Source: Mycoplasmatota bacterium (GTDB lineage: Bacteria; Bacillota_I; Bacilli_A; Haloplasmatales; Haloplasmataceae). Taken from it: DNA of 64,000 nt. Both the position numbers and the translations under genes were made by a program. The stretch is taken from contig CP074573.1 in the NCBI GenBank assembly GCA_018394295.1, positions 806,001-870,000 on the forward strand. The letters are read 5' to 3'. Positions 1 to 8,004 of the stretch are shown piece by piece. The number at the start of each line of letters is the position of its first letter. Within the stretch, counting starts at the first letter, position 1. Under the pieces are notes generated by a model. It was not told the DNA's origin. It ran no database searches and saw nothing but the letters and a program-made list of their open reading frames with translations.

Positions 1-10
1 ATAATATATG

Positions 11-32
11 TATATACGCATATGAGTATATA
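11..32. promoter_or_regulatory. Candidate ArsR operator upstream of the arsR-permease operon
   Basis: A perfect 7-bp inverted repeat, TATATAC at 11-17 and GTATATA at 26-32, is separated by 8 bases. It ends at the Shine-Dalgarno AAGGAG (32-37) of the ArsR gene. ArsR-family repressors usually bind AT-rich dyads at their own promoter, so autoregulation is inferred. The promoter itself lies at or before the window edge. Confidence 0.45.
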
Positions 33-46
33 AGGAGTGATGAATA

Positions 47-391
47 ATGAATGAAATGATAAATTTCTTCAAAATATTATCAGATGAAACAAGGTTAAGA
101 ATATTAGTTTTGCTATATCATCAGAAACTGTGTGTTTGTCAATTAACAGGTATTATGAATGAATCACAACCAAAGATTTCTAAACATTTAGCAAAATTAA
201 GAGATTTAGGATTTGTTAAAGTTGAAAGACAAGAACAATTTATATTTTACGAATTGAATTTAAACAATGACCTATATCTAAATATATTGCAAGGGATTAT
301 AACATCGATTGATCAGTATACACTCTTGAAACAAGATATGAAAAATTGTGAAAATGCTGAAAACTATCTAACAAGATGTTTAAGTAAATAA
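47..391 (+). CDS. ArsR/SmtB-family metalloregulator
   Basis: This 114-residue protein is a winged-helix repressor. The N-terminal half reads ILSDETRLRILVLL, followed by KLCVCQL and the recognition region SQPKISKHLAKLRDLGFV. The CVC pair in the first helix of the HTH matches the arsenic/antimony-type metal site of ArsR proteins, and further cysteines lie near the C terminus (NC, RC). AAGGAG at 32-37 fits the ATG at 47. It leads an operon with a permease (13 bases downstream) and a small thioredoxin, so it probably derepresses them when it binds a thiophilic metalloid. The inducer is inferred, not shown. Confidence 0.85.
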   Translation: MNEMINFFKILSDETRLRILVLLYHQKLCVCQLTGIMNESQPKISKHLAKLRDLGFVKVERQEQFIFYELNLNNDLYLNILQGIITSIDQYTLLKQDMKNCENAENYLTRCLSK

Positions 392-404
392 CAGGAGGTA
401 AGTT

Positions 405-1418
405 ATGTCAGTATTTATTAATTCATGGTTCAATGATCAAATTCTAAAAATGGATTGGTTATCAGAACTTATAAAATTATTAGTTGAAAAAGTATTTAAA
501 TTATCTGTAGAAGATAAGGTAGGTGCTGGTGTTCATTTCTTTATTTACGATACAATTAAAATCATTATTTTGTTATCTATTATGATTTTTATGATCTCCT
601 ATATTAGAAGTTATTTTCCACCAGAAAAAACAAAGGTTATGTTAGAAAAAGTGAAAGGCATTCGAGGAAATATACTTGGTGCTTTACTTGGTGTTGTGAC
701 TCCATTCTGTTCTTGTTCAAGTGTTCCAATATTTATTGGTTTTGTCAGTTCAGGGGTAAATTTAGGTGCTACCTTTAGTTTTTTAATTGCCTCTCCTATT
801 ATAAATGAGGCAGCATTTATTTTGTTATTATCTAAATTTGGATGGAAAGTAACACTCATCTATGTAATCGCTGGTTTATTAATTGGGATTATTGGTGGGT
901 ATATAATTGATAAATTCCATCTTGAAAAGTATGTAGAAAGTTTTGTTTATGATATAGACGCTAAAGAGACTATTGTCCCAGATATGAGTCAAAAACAACG
1001 TTTTCATTTCGCATCAACTGAAACAAAAAGTATTTTCAAAAGAGTATACTTATGGATTTTAATTGGTATAGGAATCGGTGCATTTATGCATGGATGGTTA
1101 CCTGACGATTATCTAGTAAAGGTTGCAGGACCAGAAAATCCATTGGCTGTCATAATCGCTACAATTATGGCTGTACCGCTATATTCTAATGCACTGAGTA
1201 CCTTACCATTAGCTGAGGTTTTGGTAGATAAAGGAATGGCAATTGGGACGTCAATGTCATTTGTCATGGCAACAACTGCTCTATCTCTACCTGAGATGAT
1301 GTTGTTACGAAGAGTCATCAAATCAAAATTAATTTGGATATTCATTGTTATAACGACTATTGGAATTATATTTATGGGTTATCTATTTAATGTCTTAGAA
1401 TTATATAACTTAATCTAA
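405..1418 (+). CDS. ArsP/YraQ-family permease (DUF318)
   Basis: This 337-residue integral membrane protein of the PF03773 permease family has about eight hydrophobic segments. The diagnostic loop TPFCSCSSVPIF is at residues ~98-109, followed by FLIASPIINE. The equivalent cysteine-rich motif in ArsP takes part in export of trivalent organoarsenicals; other members have unknown substrates. A good ribosome site (AGGAGG, 392-397) precedes the ATG. Position between an ArsR repressor with a CVC metal site and a CxxC thioredoxin supports a thiol-reactive metalloid or redox substrate. The exact substrate cannot be read from sequence. Confidence 0.8.
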   Translation: MSVFINSWFNDQILKMDWLSELIKLLVEKVFKLSVEDKVGAGVHFFIYDTIKIIILLSIMIFMISYIRSYFPPEKTKVMLEKVKGIRGNILGALLGVVTPFCSCSSVPIFIGFVSSGVNLGATFSFLIASPIINEAAFILLLSKFGWKVTLIYVIAGLLIGIIGGYIIDKFHLEKYVESFVYDIDAKETIVPDMSQKQRFHFASTETKSIFKRVYLWILIGIGIGAFMHGWLPDDYLVKVAGPENPLAVIIATIMAVPLYSNALSTLPLAEVLVDKGMAIGTSMSFVMATTALSLPEMMLLRRVIKSKLIWIFIVITTIGIIFMGYLFNVLELYNLI

Positions 1419-1451
1419 GTAATATAAATTATATATAAGGAGGAATTTTAA

Positions 1452-1679
1452 ATGATTATTAAAATTTTAGGTTCAGGATGTGCTAATTGTAAAAAATTAG
1501 AGGAAAACGCTAAGAAAGCTGTGGCTGAATTAGGAATTGAGGCTAATTTTGAAAAAGTTACAGACTATAAAGACATTGTTTCTTATGGTGTAATGAGAAC
1601 GCCAGCACTTGTTGTTGATGAGGTACTAAAAGCATCAGGAAGTGTTTTATCAGTAGAAGATATTAAAAAATATTTGTAA
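1452..1679 (+). CDS. Small thioredoxin-like redox protein (MTH895 type)
   Basis: This 75-residue protein has a compact thioredoxin fold: MIIKILGSGCANCKKLE near the N terminus with the CxxC pair at residues ~10-13, then the cis-proline segment MRTPALVVD. Length and motif match the thioredoxin_3 / redox-active disulfide protein 2 family, which often accompanies ArsP/YraQ permeases. AAGGAGG at 1438-1444 fits the start. It is the last gene of the arsR-permease operon and is followed by a strong terminator. It may reduce the permease cysteines or the bound metalloid; that role is inferred. Confidence 0.8.
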   Translation: MIIKILGSGCANCKKLEENAKKAVAELGIEANFEKVTDYKDIVSYGVMRTPALVVDEVLKASGSVLSVEDIKKYL

Positions 1680-1686
1680 AAAAGAT

Positions 1687-1723
1687 ATATCACCCTTAAA
1701 TTAGTAAGGGTGATATTTTTTTT
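1687..1723 (+). terminator. Rho-independent terminator of the arsR operon
   Basis: A 12-bp perfect stem (ATATCACCCTTA / TAAGGGTGATAT) with a 6-base loop is followed by a run of T (1717-1723), eight bases after the thioredoxin stop. Confidence 0.93.
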
Positions 1724-1846
1724 ATTATATATATTTAATTATCATTAGAATGAATACATCTTAATAAGAAATATGTATGGAGTATTATGCAAGCAAATAT
1801 TATCTAATTATGATATATTATAAATAGAAGAAGTGTAGGTGATAAA

Positions 1847-2299
1847 ATGAATAATTTGAATATATTAAATCCTAAACGTTTAAAAGGTGGTGTATATAAT
1901 GAAATCAGAATTTTTGATCAATTATCTGTTTTAGAATACTTAAAGTGTCAATTGATAGAGATTTATCATGAAGCAACTTTTGAAGGAAAACTAGAATCAA
2001 ATAAGTTATTTATTTCTGGAATATCATCTTTTTATAAGCCGGTTATTGCCTTGGAAGTAATGATTTTAGGTTCAGCTTATTTTTATCAAGATATAAATAC
2101 AAATCAACTCATTGTAAAAAATGAAATTAAAGTGAGAAACGGTAAATTAAATGCTAATCAAATTGAATTAAAAGGAGTCGCAGATATTGATTTTTTAGAT
2201 ACTGCTCAATTAATAGTCGATGGCACCATCTATTCATCTGGTACAATTCGTTCTCAAACAATTGATTTTAAGGATAGTTCAAATGGAAAATTAAATTAA
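1847..2299 (+). CDS. Bactofilin-like (polymer-forming cytoskeletal) protein, N-terminal part
   Basis: This 150-residue product has short beta-strand repeats typical of bactofilin-like proteins, such as VLEYLKCQLIEI, LIVKNEIKVRNGKL, NANQIELKGVADI and QLIVDGTIYSSGTI. The start ATG is preceded by GTAGGTGA at 1834-1841. The frame is closed by TAA at 2297-2299 but stays open directly afterwards in the same frame for 54 more codons that look like the end of the same fold (next entry). The gene is therefore either a truncated allele or the first of two coupled short ORFs. Family assignment rests on repeat pattern only; function unknown. Confidence 0.55.
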   Translation: MNNLNILNPKRLKGGVYNEIRIFDQLSVLEYLKCQLIEIYHEATFEGKLESNKLFISGISSFYKPVIALEVMILGSAYFYQDINTNQLIVKNEIKVRNGKLNANQIELKGVADIDFLDTAQLIVDGTIYSSGTIRSQTIDFKDSSNGKLN

Positions 2300-2464
2300 G
2301 TGATAGGTTCTATGGTTAATATTAAGCCGAAAAATCATATTATACAAATTAATAGCGTATTAGCTTATGAGGTGCATTTAGACAATGCATTGATTAATTC
2401 TTTAAAAGCTAAAAACATTCATTTAGGTGAAAATTGTGTGGTTAAAAATATTGAATATTTATAA
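2300..2464 (+). pseudogene. In-frame continuation of the bactofilin-like gene after a stop codon
   Basis: GTG at 2300 directly follows the TAA of the upstream ORF in the same frame, and 54 sense codons run to TAA at 2462-2464. The C-terminal peptide includes NSLKAKNIHLGENCVVKNIEYL-like bactofilin repeats (AKNIHLGENC then a closing IEYL). There is no convincing ribosome site of its own, although ATG 2312 has a weak upstream AGG. The simplest reading is one 204-codon gene interrupted by a nonsense mutation. Translational coupling of two ORFs is the alternative. Confidence 0.5.
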
Positions 2465-2510
2465 AGATATTTAGAGATATTTGAAATTAGAAAAATCGTC
2501 ATTTTTATGG

Positions 2511-2685
2511 TATAATTAAGTATATGAAATAAAGGTGATGGTTATAATTAATTCATTACCTTAGGATTACTTAAATAATAATGATTAATTTATAAGAATA
2601 TCTTATAAACTTGCATACAATACAACCAACATTTACCACAATAATCATTATATTGTGGATTTTTATTATTATAAGAGGTGATTAA
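2511..2685 (+). promoter_or_regulatory. Structured 5' leader of the AmmeMemoRadiSam operon, candidate cis-regulatory RNA
   Basis: After a TATAAT at 2511-2516 the leader holds three consecutive hairpins: AAGGTGATG / CATTACCTT with one G-U pair (2532-2562), a perfect 8-bp stem TTTATAAG / CTTATAAA (2589-2609), and a perfect 8-bp stem CCACAATA / TATTGTGG (2636-2658) followed by ATTTTTATT. The last resembles an intrinsic terminator placed 28 bases before the start codon, as in attenuators and riboswitches. I do not recognise a known riboswitch class. An 8-codon ATG ORF at 2538 overlaps the first hairpin. Regulation is inferred. Confidence 0.4.
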
Positions 2686-4104
2686 ATGAACCATTGTTTA
2701 GGTTATTACTTACTGCCACATCCCCCAATAGCGATACCTGAGATTGGTAAAGGAGAAGAACAAGAAATTCATAACACGATTGATGCATGTAAGTTTATTG
2801 GAAAAGAAATTAGTCAATTAGCGCCAGAAACGATTATTATGATTACTCCCCATGGACCAGTTTTTAGTGACGCCATTGCTTTAAGTCATGAGAAATTAAT
2901 TGAAGGTAATTTATCACGATTTAATGCACCAAGTGTTAATATGAAGCTAGATATTGACTTAGTATTAACTGAAAAGATAATGAATTTAGCTAAATTGACT
3001 GATATTCAAACAGTAGGTACTACAGAGAAATTTTTAAATAATTATAATAGAAAATATGAACTAGACCATGGCAGTATTGTTCCGCTATATTATATTAACC
3101 AATTCTATAAAAATTATAAGATTGTTCATATTACTTATGGTATGCTTTCTTTTATTGAACTATATCATTTTGGGATGTTAATAAAAGAAGCCATCTCACA
3201 AACCAATCATAAAGCTGTTATCATCGCAAGTGGTGATTTATCCCATCGATTAAGTGATGAAGGACCTTATACATATTCAGCTAAAGGATCAATCTTCGAT
3301 GATAAAATTCTCAACTATTTAGAAACTGGTGATTCATTAGAAATATTTAATATGGATAAAATTGATATTGAAGAAGCAGGAGAATGTGGGTTCCGTTCTA
3401 TTTTAATGTTATTAGGAGCGATGGGTCAATTCAACGGGAAGAAGTTATCATATGAAGGACCTTTTGGTGTTGGATATGGTGTTATGTCTTTTCAAAAAAA
3501 TAATCAAGATGATAACTATAGTGTGAATTTATTAGCTAAATTAAAGAAAAATGAAAAAAATAAATTTATTTTTAAAATGCAAAATTCTGATATTTATGTA
3601 AGACTAGCACGACACAGTCTTGTCTACTACTTTGAAAATGAAAAAATTATGGATATTCCAGAAGATATTCCTGAGGAATTAATAAATAAGCATGCTGGTG
3701 TATTTGTTTCTCTTAAGAAATATGGAAGTTTAAGAGGTTGTATTGGTACTTTTTTACCAACTAAATCAACTTTAGCTGAAGAAATAATACATAATGCGAT
3801 TGAAGCAGCATTTGAAGATCCACGGTTTAGTCCACTTGAGGAGAAAGAATTAAAAGAGATTGATATATCGGTTGATGTATTAAGTGAACCAAAAAAAGCT
3901 AGTATAGAAGATCTTGACCCTAAGATTTATGGTGTTATAGTGAGTTTTGGAAGAAAAAGAGGACTATTGTTACCTAATTTAGAGGGTGTAAATACCGTTA
4001 GTGAACAATTAGAAATTGCTTGTCAAAAAGCAGGGATTGACCCTAATAATCATTTTGATATTGAGCGTTTTAAAGTAGTACGTCACATTGAAGGTGAAGT
4101 TTAA
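2686..4104 (+). CDS. AmmeMemoRadiSam system fusion protein (Memo + AMMECR1 domains)
   Basis: This 472-residue fusion has two domains. Residues ~1-265 are a Memo-like domain of the LigB/extradiol dioxygenase fold, starting LPHPPIAIPEIGKGEE, with ITPHGPVFSD, ASGDLSHRL and GECGFRSI at the expected metal-site regions. Residues ~295-472 are an AMMECR1 domain with YGSLRGCIGTF and EAAFEDPRFSPL. In many bacteria and archaea these two domains and a radical SAM enzyme are neighbours. The shared reaction is not something I can state; the joint fusion and the adjacent radical SAM gene make the system assignment firm. GAGGTG at 2674-2679 supports the ATG. Confidence 0.9.
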   Translation: MNHCLGYYLLPHPPIAIPEIGKGEEQEIHNTIDACKFIGKEISQLAPETIIMITPHGPVFSDAIALSHEKLIEGNLSRFNAPSVNMKLDIDLVLTEKIMNLAKLTDIQTVGTTEKFLNNYNRKYELDHGSIVPLYYINQFYKNYKIVHITYGMLSFIELYHFGMLIKEAISQTNHKAVIIASGDLSHRLSDEGPYTYSAKGSIFDDKILNYLETGDSLEIFNMDKIDIEEAGECGFRSILMLLGAMGQFNGKKLSYEGPFGVGYGVMSFQKNNQDDNYSVNLLAKLKKNEKNKFIFKMQNSDIYVRLARHSLVYYFENEKIMDIPEDIPEELINKHAGVFVSLKKYGSLRGCIGTFLPTKSTLAEEIIHNAIEAAFEDPRFSPLEEKELKEIDISVDVLSEPKKASIEDLDPKIYGVIVSFGRKRGLLLPNLEGVNTVSEQLEIACQKAGIDPNNHFDIERFKVVRHIEGEV

Positions 4105-5088
4105 TTGACTCGTAAAACCATGTTTTCGTCAGTAGAAAATAATAAAATTAGGTGTCAACTATGTCCACAGTTTTGTTTAATTAGTGAAGGACAGCTTGGA
4201 TTATGTCAAACAAGAAAAAATATTGATCAACAGTTGTTTGCGATTAATTATGGGGAAACAACTTCAATTGCATTAGACCCTATTGAAAAAAAACCACTAT
4301 ATCATTTCAAACCAGGTAGTAAAATATTATCGATTGGGACGTTTGGGTGTAATATGAAATGTAGTTTTTGTCAGAATTATCAAATATCTCAAATTAGGGC
4401 AAAATCTGATTATATTAAGTGTGACGAACTATTAAGATTAGTTGATACTGTAGAAAATAATATTGGTATCGCATTTACTTATAATGAACCATTTATGTGG
4501 TATGAATATATTTATGATATGGCTTTGAATATGAAAGCAAAAGAAAATGATAAGTCAATTGTGATGGTGACAAATGGTTATATAAATCCTAAACCATTGG
4601 AAAAATTATTACCATTTATTGATGCCTTAAATATTGATTTAAAAGCATTTGATTCTAGGTTTTATCGTGAAATATGTAAAGCAGATTTAGAACCAGTTTT
4701 AAAAACAATTGAAATTGCTCAAAAATATTGTCATGTTGAAGTGACTACTTTGATGGTAACAGAAAAAAATGATTCAATTGAAGAAATTGAAATGATTGCG
4801 AAATATATTGGAAAAATAAATAAAAACATACCTTTACACTTAACAAGATATTATCCAAATTATAAAATGAACCAACAACCAACGAAACTAACAAAAATGT
4901 TTGAAGCAAAAGAAATAGCACAAGAGTATTTGAATTATGTCTATTTAGGTAATATTCCTAATGAAGACCAAAATACTTATTGTCCAAATTGTCATAAGTT
5001 AGTCCTAGATAGAAGGCAATTAAAAAAATCTATATTAGATGGAAATAAATGTTTACATTGTGGTGAAATAATACCAATTGTACTTTAA
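4105..5088 (+). CDS. amrS: AmmeMemoRadiSam system radical SAM enzyme
   Basis: This 327-residue enzyme starts at TTG 4105, directly after the stop of the Memo-AMMECR1 fusion. An N-terminal cysteine cluster (CQLCPQFC...GLCQTR) precedes the radical SAM motif CNMKCSFC at about residues 84-91, then NYQIS. The GxIxGxxP-like region is AFTYNEP. The C terminus carries a zinc-ribbon-like pair, CPNC and CLHCGE. Domain order and length match the AmmeMemoRadiSam radical SAM family. The abutting stop and start suggest translational coupling and a shared complex or pathway. Substrate is unknown from sequence. Confidence 0.9.
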   Translation: MTRKTMFSSVENNKIRCQLCPQFCLISEGQLGLCQTRKNIDQQLFAINYGETTSIALDPIEKKPLYHFKPGSKILSIGTFGCNMKCSFCQNYQISQIRAKSDYIKCDELLRLVDTVENNIGIAFTYNEPFMWYEYIYDMALNMKAKENDKSIVMVTNGYINPKPLEKLLPFIDALNIDLKAFDSRFYREICKADLEPVLKTIEIAQKYCHVEVTTLMVTEKNDSIEEIEMIAKYIGKINKNIPLHLTRYYPNYKMNQQPTKLTKMFEAKEIAQEYLNYVYLGNIPNEDQNTYCPNCHKLVLDRRQLKKSILDGNKCLHCGEIIPIVL

Positions 5089-5184
5089 TTTCTAAAATAT
5101 TCAGTTGATTGGTATCAAATGATTTTACTCAATAAAAAACGTTTATTTTAAAAAAAGATATATGAGTATGGACTATATTTTTAT

Positions 5185-5670
5185 TTATAAATTTAACTGT
5201 TTATTTAATAGGTCTTCAATTCTTTTAAGTTGATTTTTTATATCTTCAATTTCTTTTTTTTCTTTTTCTTTTTGATTTTTAATTTGTTCTCTAATGAGGG
5301 CTTCTTTACATTGTTCTTCAATTAATTTTTGTTCTTCTTGTGCTGTTTCTATTAAGAACTTTTGTGAATCAAGTAAAAATATATTACTTGCTAATGTGGA
5401 TAAAAAAGAACCAATAACATCTTTTTCTTCATATGTAAAACAATTTGAAATAATTATTGCTAAAATAGTCGCAATTATAGTCAATTCCTCAGGTGTAAAA
5501 ATTAATAAAAAAGAACAGATGTTTCTTAAATCAAGGGGTTCGCATTCTTCATCTTCAATCAGTTCTTCTAAATCTGGTATATTATTTGCGATAAAGTCAT
5601 TTAAATTTCTTTTTTTATTATTAGTTTCTTTTTTATTCATTTGTTGTTTTTTTTTATTCTTGTAACTCAT
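5185..5670 (-). CDS. Hypothetical acidic protein with C-terminal coiled coil
   Basis: I do not recognise this 161-residue protein. Its N terminus is very basic and Lys/Asn-rich (KNKKKQQMNKKE). An acidic stretch (PDLEELIEDEECEPLD) follows, then a hydrophobic helical region (residues ~50-95, ICSFLLIFTPEELTIIATILAIII) and a long charged coiled coil to the end (EKEKKEIEDIKNQLKRIEDL). ATG 5670 is chosen over the GTG three bases upstream because GAGGTG motifs sit just before it. It faces away from iadA across a short region that holds a perfect 22-bp palindrome. The layout resembles spore-associated or membrane-peripheral small proteins, but no function is claimed. Confidence 0.6.
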   Translation of the reverse strand: MSYKNKKKQQMNKKETNNKKRNLNDFIANNIPDLEELIEDEECEPLDLRNICSFLLIFTPEELTIIATILAIIISNCFTYEEKDVIGSFLSTLASNIFLLDSQKFLIETAQEEQKLIEEQCKEALIREQIKNQKEKEKKEIEDIKNQLKRIEDLLNKQLNL

Positions 5671-5692
5671 CACCTCACCTCATTTATTACAC

Positions 5693-5714
5693 TAACTTAT
5701 CATATGATAAGTTA
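5693..5714. promoter_or_regulatory. Perfect 22-bp palindrome between divergent genes, candidate operator
   Basis: Half-site TAACTTATCAT is followed without spacer by ATGATAAGTTA, giving 11 paired positions with no mismatch. It lies 23 bases upstream of the minus-strand orphan gene and about 90 bases upstream of iadA. Perfect symmetry with no poly-T tail on either side favours a protein-binding dyad over a terminator. The binding protein is unknown. Confidence 0.5.
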
Positions 5715-5804
5715 AATTAAGTTGTGATTTGCATAAAATAAAACAGAAGGTAAAATTTAAACTTTTCAGATTTTAAAGAGAACTAGAAAGAGGGGATGTT
5801 CCTT

Positions 5805-6944
5805 ATGAAAAATACAATTTTTAAATTAATTAAGGATATTGAAGTTTATGATCCTATTTATCAAGGTGTACAAGATATTTTAATTTGTGGTGATAAAATT
5901 GTTAAAATAGAACCTAACATTAATTATGCAGATGCACTAGTTATCGATAAAAAGGGCTTTAAAGCCATTCCTGGTATAATTGATCAACATATTCATATTA
6001 CAGGGGGTGGTGGAGAAGGAGGTTTTCATACAAGAACACCTGAGGTTTCCTTTATTGATTTAATTAAAGGTGGTGTAACAACAGTCGTTGGCATGTTAGG
6101 AACGGATTCTTTAACACAAGGAATTGAAACATTAGTTGCTAAAACCAAGGCTTTAAAAACAGAAGGGGTTACAGCTTATTGCTTAACAGGTGCTTATCAT
6201 TTTCCCTCGCCAACCTTAACAGGAGACTTAAGGAAGGATATCGCCTTCATCGATGAAATAATTGGTGTAAAATTAGCTTTATCTGATCATAGAGAACCTT
6301 TGATTAATCAAGATGAATTGAAAAAATTAGCATCCATTGTGAGGGTTTCAAGCATGATTGCTTCTAAACCTGGAATCATTACTGTGCATATGGGAAATGA
6401 CAAAAAAGGTTTACAACCAATATTTGATATTCTTTCAGAAACTAGTCTCCCAATCAATCACTTTAGACCAACGCATGTAAACAGAAATGAAAGATTATTT
6501 TCAGATGCTTTAAAGTTTTTATCACTAGGTGGATACATTGACATTACAGTGGGTTCTTCATTTGAGAGATTAAAATCTGATTTGACTAAAATAGATGAAC
6601 AAGATCTTCATCATGTCACATTTAGTTCCGATGGAAATGGAAGTAGATCAAAATATGACGCATCAGGTAAATTAGTAAAAATTGGTGTTCAAGGTTGTGA
6701 TGGAATCCTAAAAACAATTAAATACCTTGTTAATAATGATGTATCGATTGAAAAAAGTATCAAATTTGCAACAAGTAATGTAAGTGATGCTTTGGATTTA
6801 ACAAATAAAGGATATCTTAAAGAAAACAAAGATGCTGATATACTAATTATAGATGATAATTTTGATTTAGACAGTGTTATATCATTAGGAAGAGTGATGA
6901 TGTTAGATAAAGAATTAAGGGTTAAAGGTATGTATGAAAGATGA
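5805..6944 (+). CDS. iadA: Beta-aspartyl (isoaspartyl) dipeptidase
   Basis: This amidohydrolase-superfamily zinc peptidase hydrolyses isoaspartyl dipeptides released from damaged proteins. The motif IDQHIHITGGGGEGG supplies the HxH metal ligands, followed by FHTRTPE, which is near-invariant in IadA. HMGND, NHFRPTHVNR and FSSDGNGS are the further metal and substrate regions. Length is about 379 residues (family ~390). ATG 5805 is preferred over ATG 5796: AGAGGGG (5789-5795) is 9 bases from the former and abuts the latter. It stands alone, with a palindrome upstream. TGA is its stop, which argues for the standard code. Confidence 0.93.
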   Translation: MKNTIFKLIKDIEVYDPIYQGVQDILICGDKIVKIEPNINYADALVIDKKGFKAIPGIIDQHIHITGGGGEGGFHTRTPEVSFIDLIKGGVTTVVGMLGTDSLTQGIETLVAKTKALKTEGVTAYCLTGAYHFPSPTLTGDLRKDIAFIDEIIGVKLALSDHREPLINQDELKKLASIVRVSSMIASKPGIITVHMGNDKKGLQPIFDILSETSLPINHFRPTHVNRNERLFSDALKFLSLGGYIDITVGSSFERLKSDLTKIDEQDLHHVTFSSDGNGSRSKYDASGKLVKIGVQGCDGILKTIKYLVNNDVSIEKSIKFATSNVSDALDLTNKGYLKENKDADILIIDDNFDLDSVISLGRVMMLDKELRVKGMYER

Positions 6945-6977
6945 TATCTTCAATTAATTTTCTATATATTATTTATT

Positions 6978-7010
6978 ATTATAATAATTATGTAGTATAA
7001 TTATTATAAT
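6978..7010. repeat. AT-only inverted repeat upstream of the 5'-nucleotidase gene
   Basis: Perfect 14-bp arms (ATTATAATAATTAT / ATAATTATTATAAT) flank a 5-base loop GTAGT. TATAAT occurs inside both arms, so the element overlaps the likely -10 box of the downstream gene. No T-tract follows on the plus strand, so an operator or RNA hairpin is likelier than a terminator. Confidence 0.4.
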
Positions 7011-7031
7011 CCAAAAAAATGGAGTGATAGT

Positions 7032-7994
7032 ATGGCTTATGAATTAACTAGTTATTTAGTTGTTGGCATTTCTTCAAGTGCATTATTTGATTTATCAGTT
7101 GAGAATAAGATTTTTGAAACAAAAGGGTTAGAAGAATATTTGAATTATCAAAGTGAACATGAAAAAGATATTTTAAAGCCTGGACCAGGTTTCCGCTTAG
7201 TTAAAAACTTATTACGACTTAATGAATTAATCCCAGATAAACGATTAGTTGAAGTCATTATAATGAGTAGAAATAGTGCAAACTCAAGCTTACGTTTTTT
7301 TAATTCAATAGAACATTATGGTTTAGATATTACTCGTGCAGCCTTAACATCTGGTATACCTATAAAACCATATGCTGAAGCCTTTAATGTCAATTTATTT
7401 TTATCAACAAATGTCGAAGATGTACAAGATGCGATAAATGGAAATATTGCCGCTGGTCTCATTTATAATTATGGGTATGAATATTCAGAAACAAATAATG
7501 ATATAAGAATTGCTTTCGATGGAGATGCAGTATTATTTTCTGATGAATCTGAGAGAATTTATCAAAAAGAGGGATTAGAAGCATTTGCCAAACATGAAAA
7601 AATGAATGCCTCTAAACCTTTACCAGAAGGTCCATTCGCAAAATTATTGAAATCAATCTCCCATATTCAAAAATTATTTCCTATAGATGAAAAACCAATT
7701 AGAACAGCACTTGTGACTGCGAGGTCATCTCCAGCACATGAAAGAGTAATCAGAACACTTAAAGTTTGGGATGTTAAAATAGATGAAATGTTCTTTTTAG
7801 GCGGTGTACGTAAAGCTGAAATTTTAAATGCCTTTGGTGCTGATATTTTTTTTGATGATCAAGATTCACACTTGAAATATTCAGCTAATGTTGTTCCCTC
7901 AGCAAGGGTACCTTATAAAAATTTATCAGAACAAATCAGTCTATTTGAAGAAAATGGTGAACACAAAAACAATAAGAAAAAGCCTTGTAAATAA
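7032..7994 (+). CDS. Cytosolic 5'-nucleotidase (NT5 family, PF06189-like)
   Basis: This 320-residue protein resembles the NT5C1-type cytosolic 5'-nucleotidases, which dephosphorylate nucleoside monophosphates. Diagnostic stretches are LVVGISSSALFDLS near the N terminus, MSRNSANSSLRFFNSIEHYGLDI in the middle, IAFDGDAVLFSD (phosphatase motif region) and VTARSSPAHERVIRTL. Family proteins are of similar length. GGAGTGA at 7021-7027 precedes the ATG. Its stop codon lies inside its own terminator hairpin. Substrate preference (AMP or IMP) cannot be told from sequence. Confidence 0.85.
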   Translation: MAYELTSYLVVGISSSALFDLSVENKIFETKGLEEYLNYQSEHEKDILKPGPGFRLVKNLLRLNELIPDKRLVEVIIMSRNSANSSLRFFNSIEHYGLDITRAALTSGIPIKPYAEAFNVNLFLSTNVEDVQDAINGNIAAGLIYNYGYEYSETNNDIRIAFDGDAVLFSDESERIYQKEGLEAFAKHEKMNASKPLPEGPFAKLLKSISHIQKLFPIDEKPIRTALVTARSSPAHERVIRTLKVWDVKIDEMFFLGGVRKAEILNAFGADIFFDDQDSHLKYSANVVPSARVPYKNLSEQISLFEENGEHKNNKKKPCK

Positions 7995-8004
7995 GGCTTT
8001 TTTT
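7977..8004. terminator. Terminator overlapping the 5'-nucleotidase stop codon
   Basis: Arms AAAAAGCCTT / AAGGCTTTTT enclose a 6-base loop that contains the start of the TAA stop. The T-run follows on the plus strand, and a run of A before the stem could serve the convergent GNAT gene on the minus strand. Confidence 0.88.

Noticed and set aside
2538-2564. 8-codon leader peptide in the AmmeMemoRadiSam leader
   Set aside because: It has an AAAGGTG-like sequence, but that sequence is part of the first hairpin, and the codons show no bias to any amino acid that would suggest attenuation.
5294-5665. Plus-strand frame opposite the acidic coiled-coil gene
   Set aside because: It is a low-complexity mirror of the minus-strand gene, with no ribosome site; the minus strand has GAGGTG and a sensible protein.
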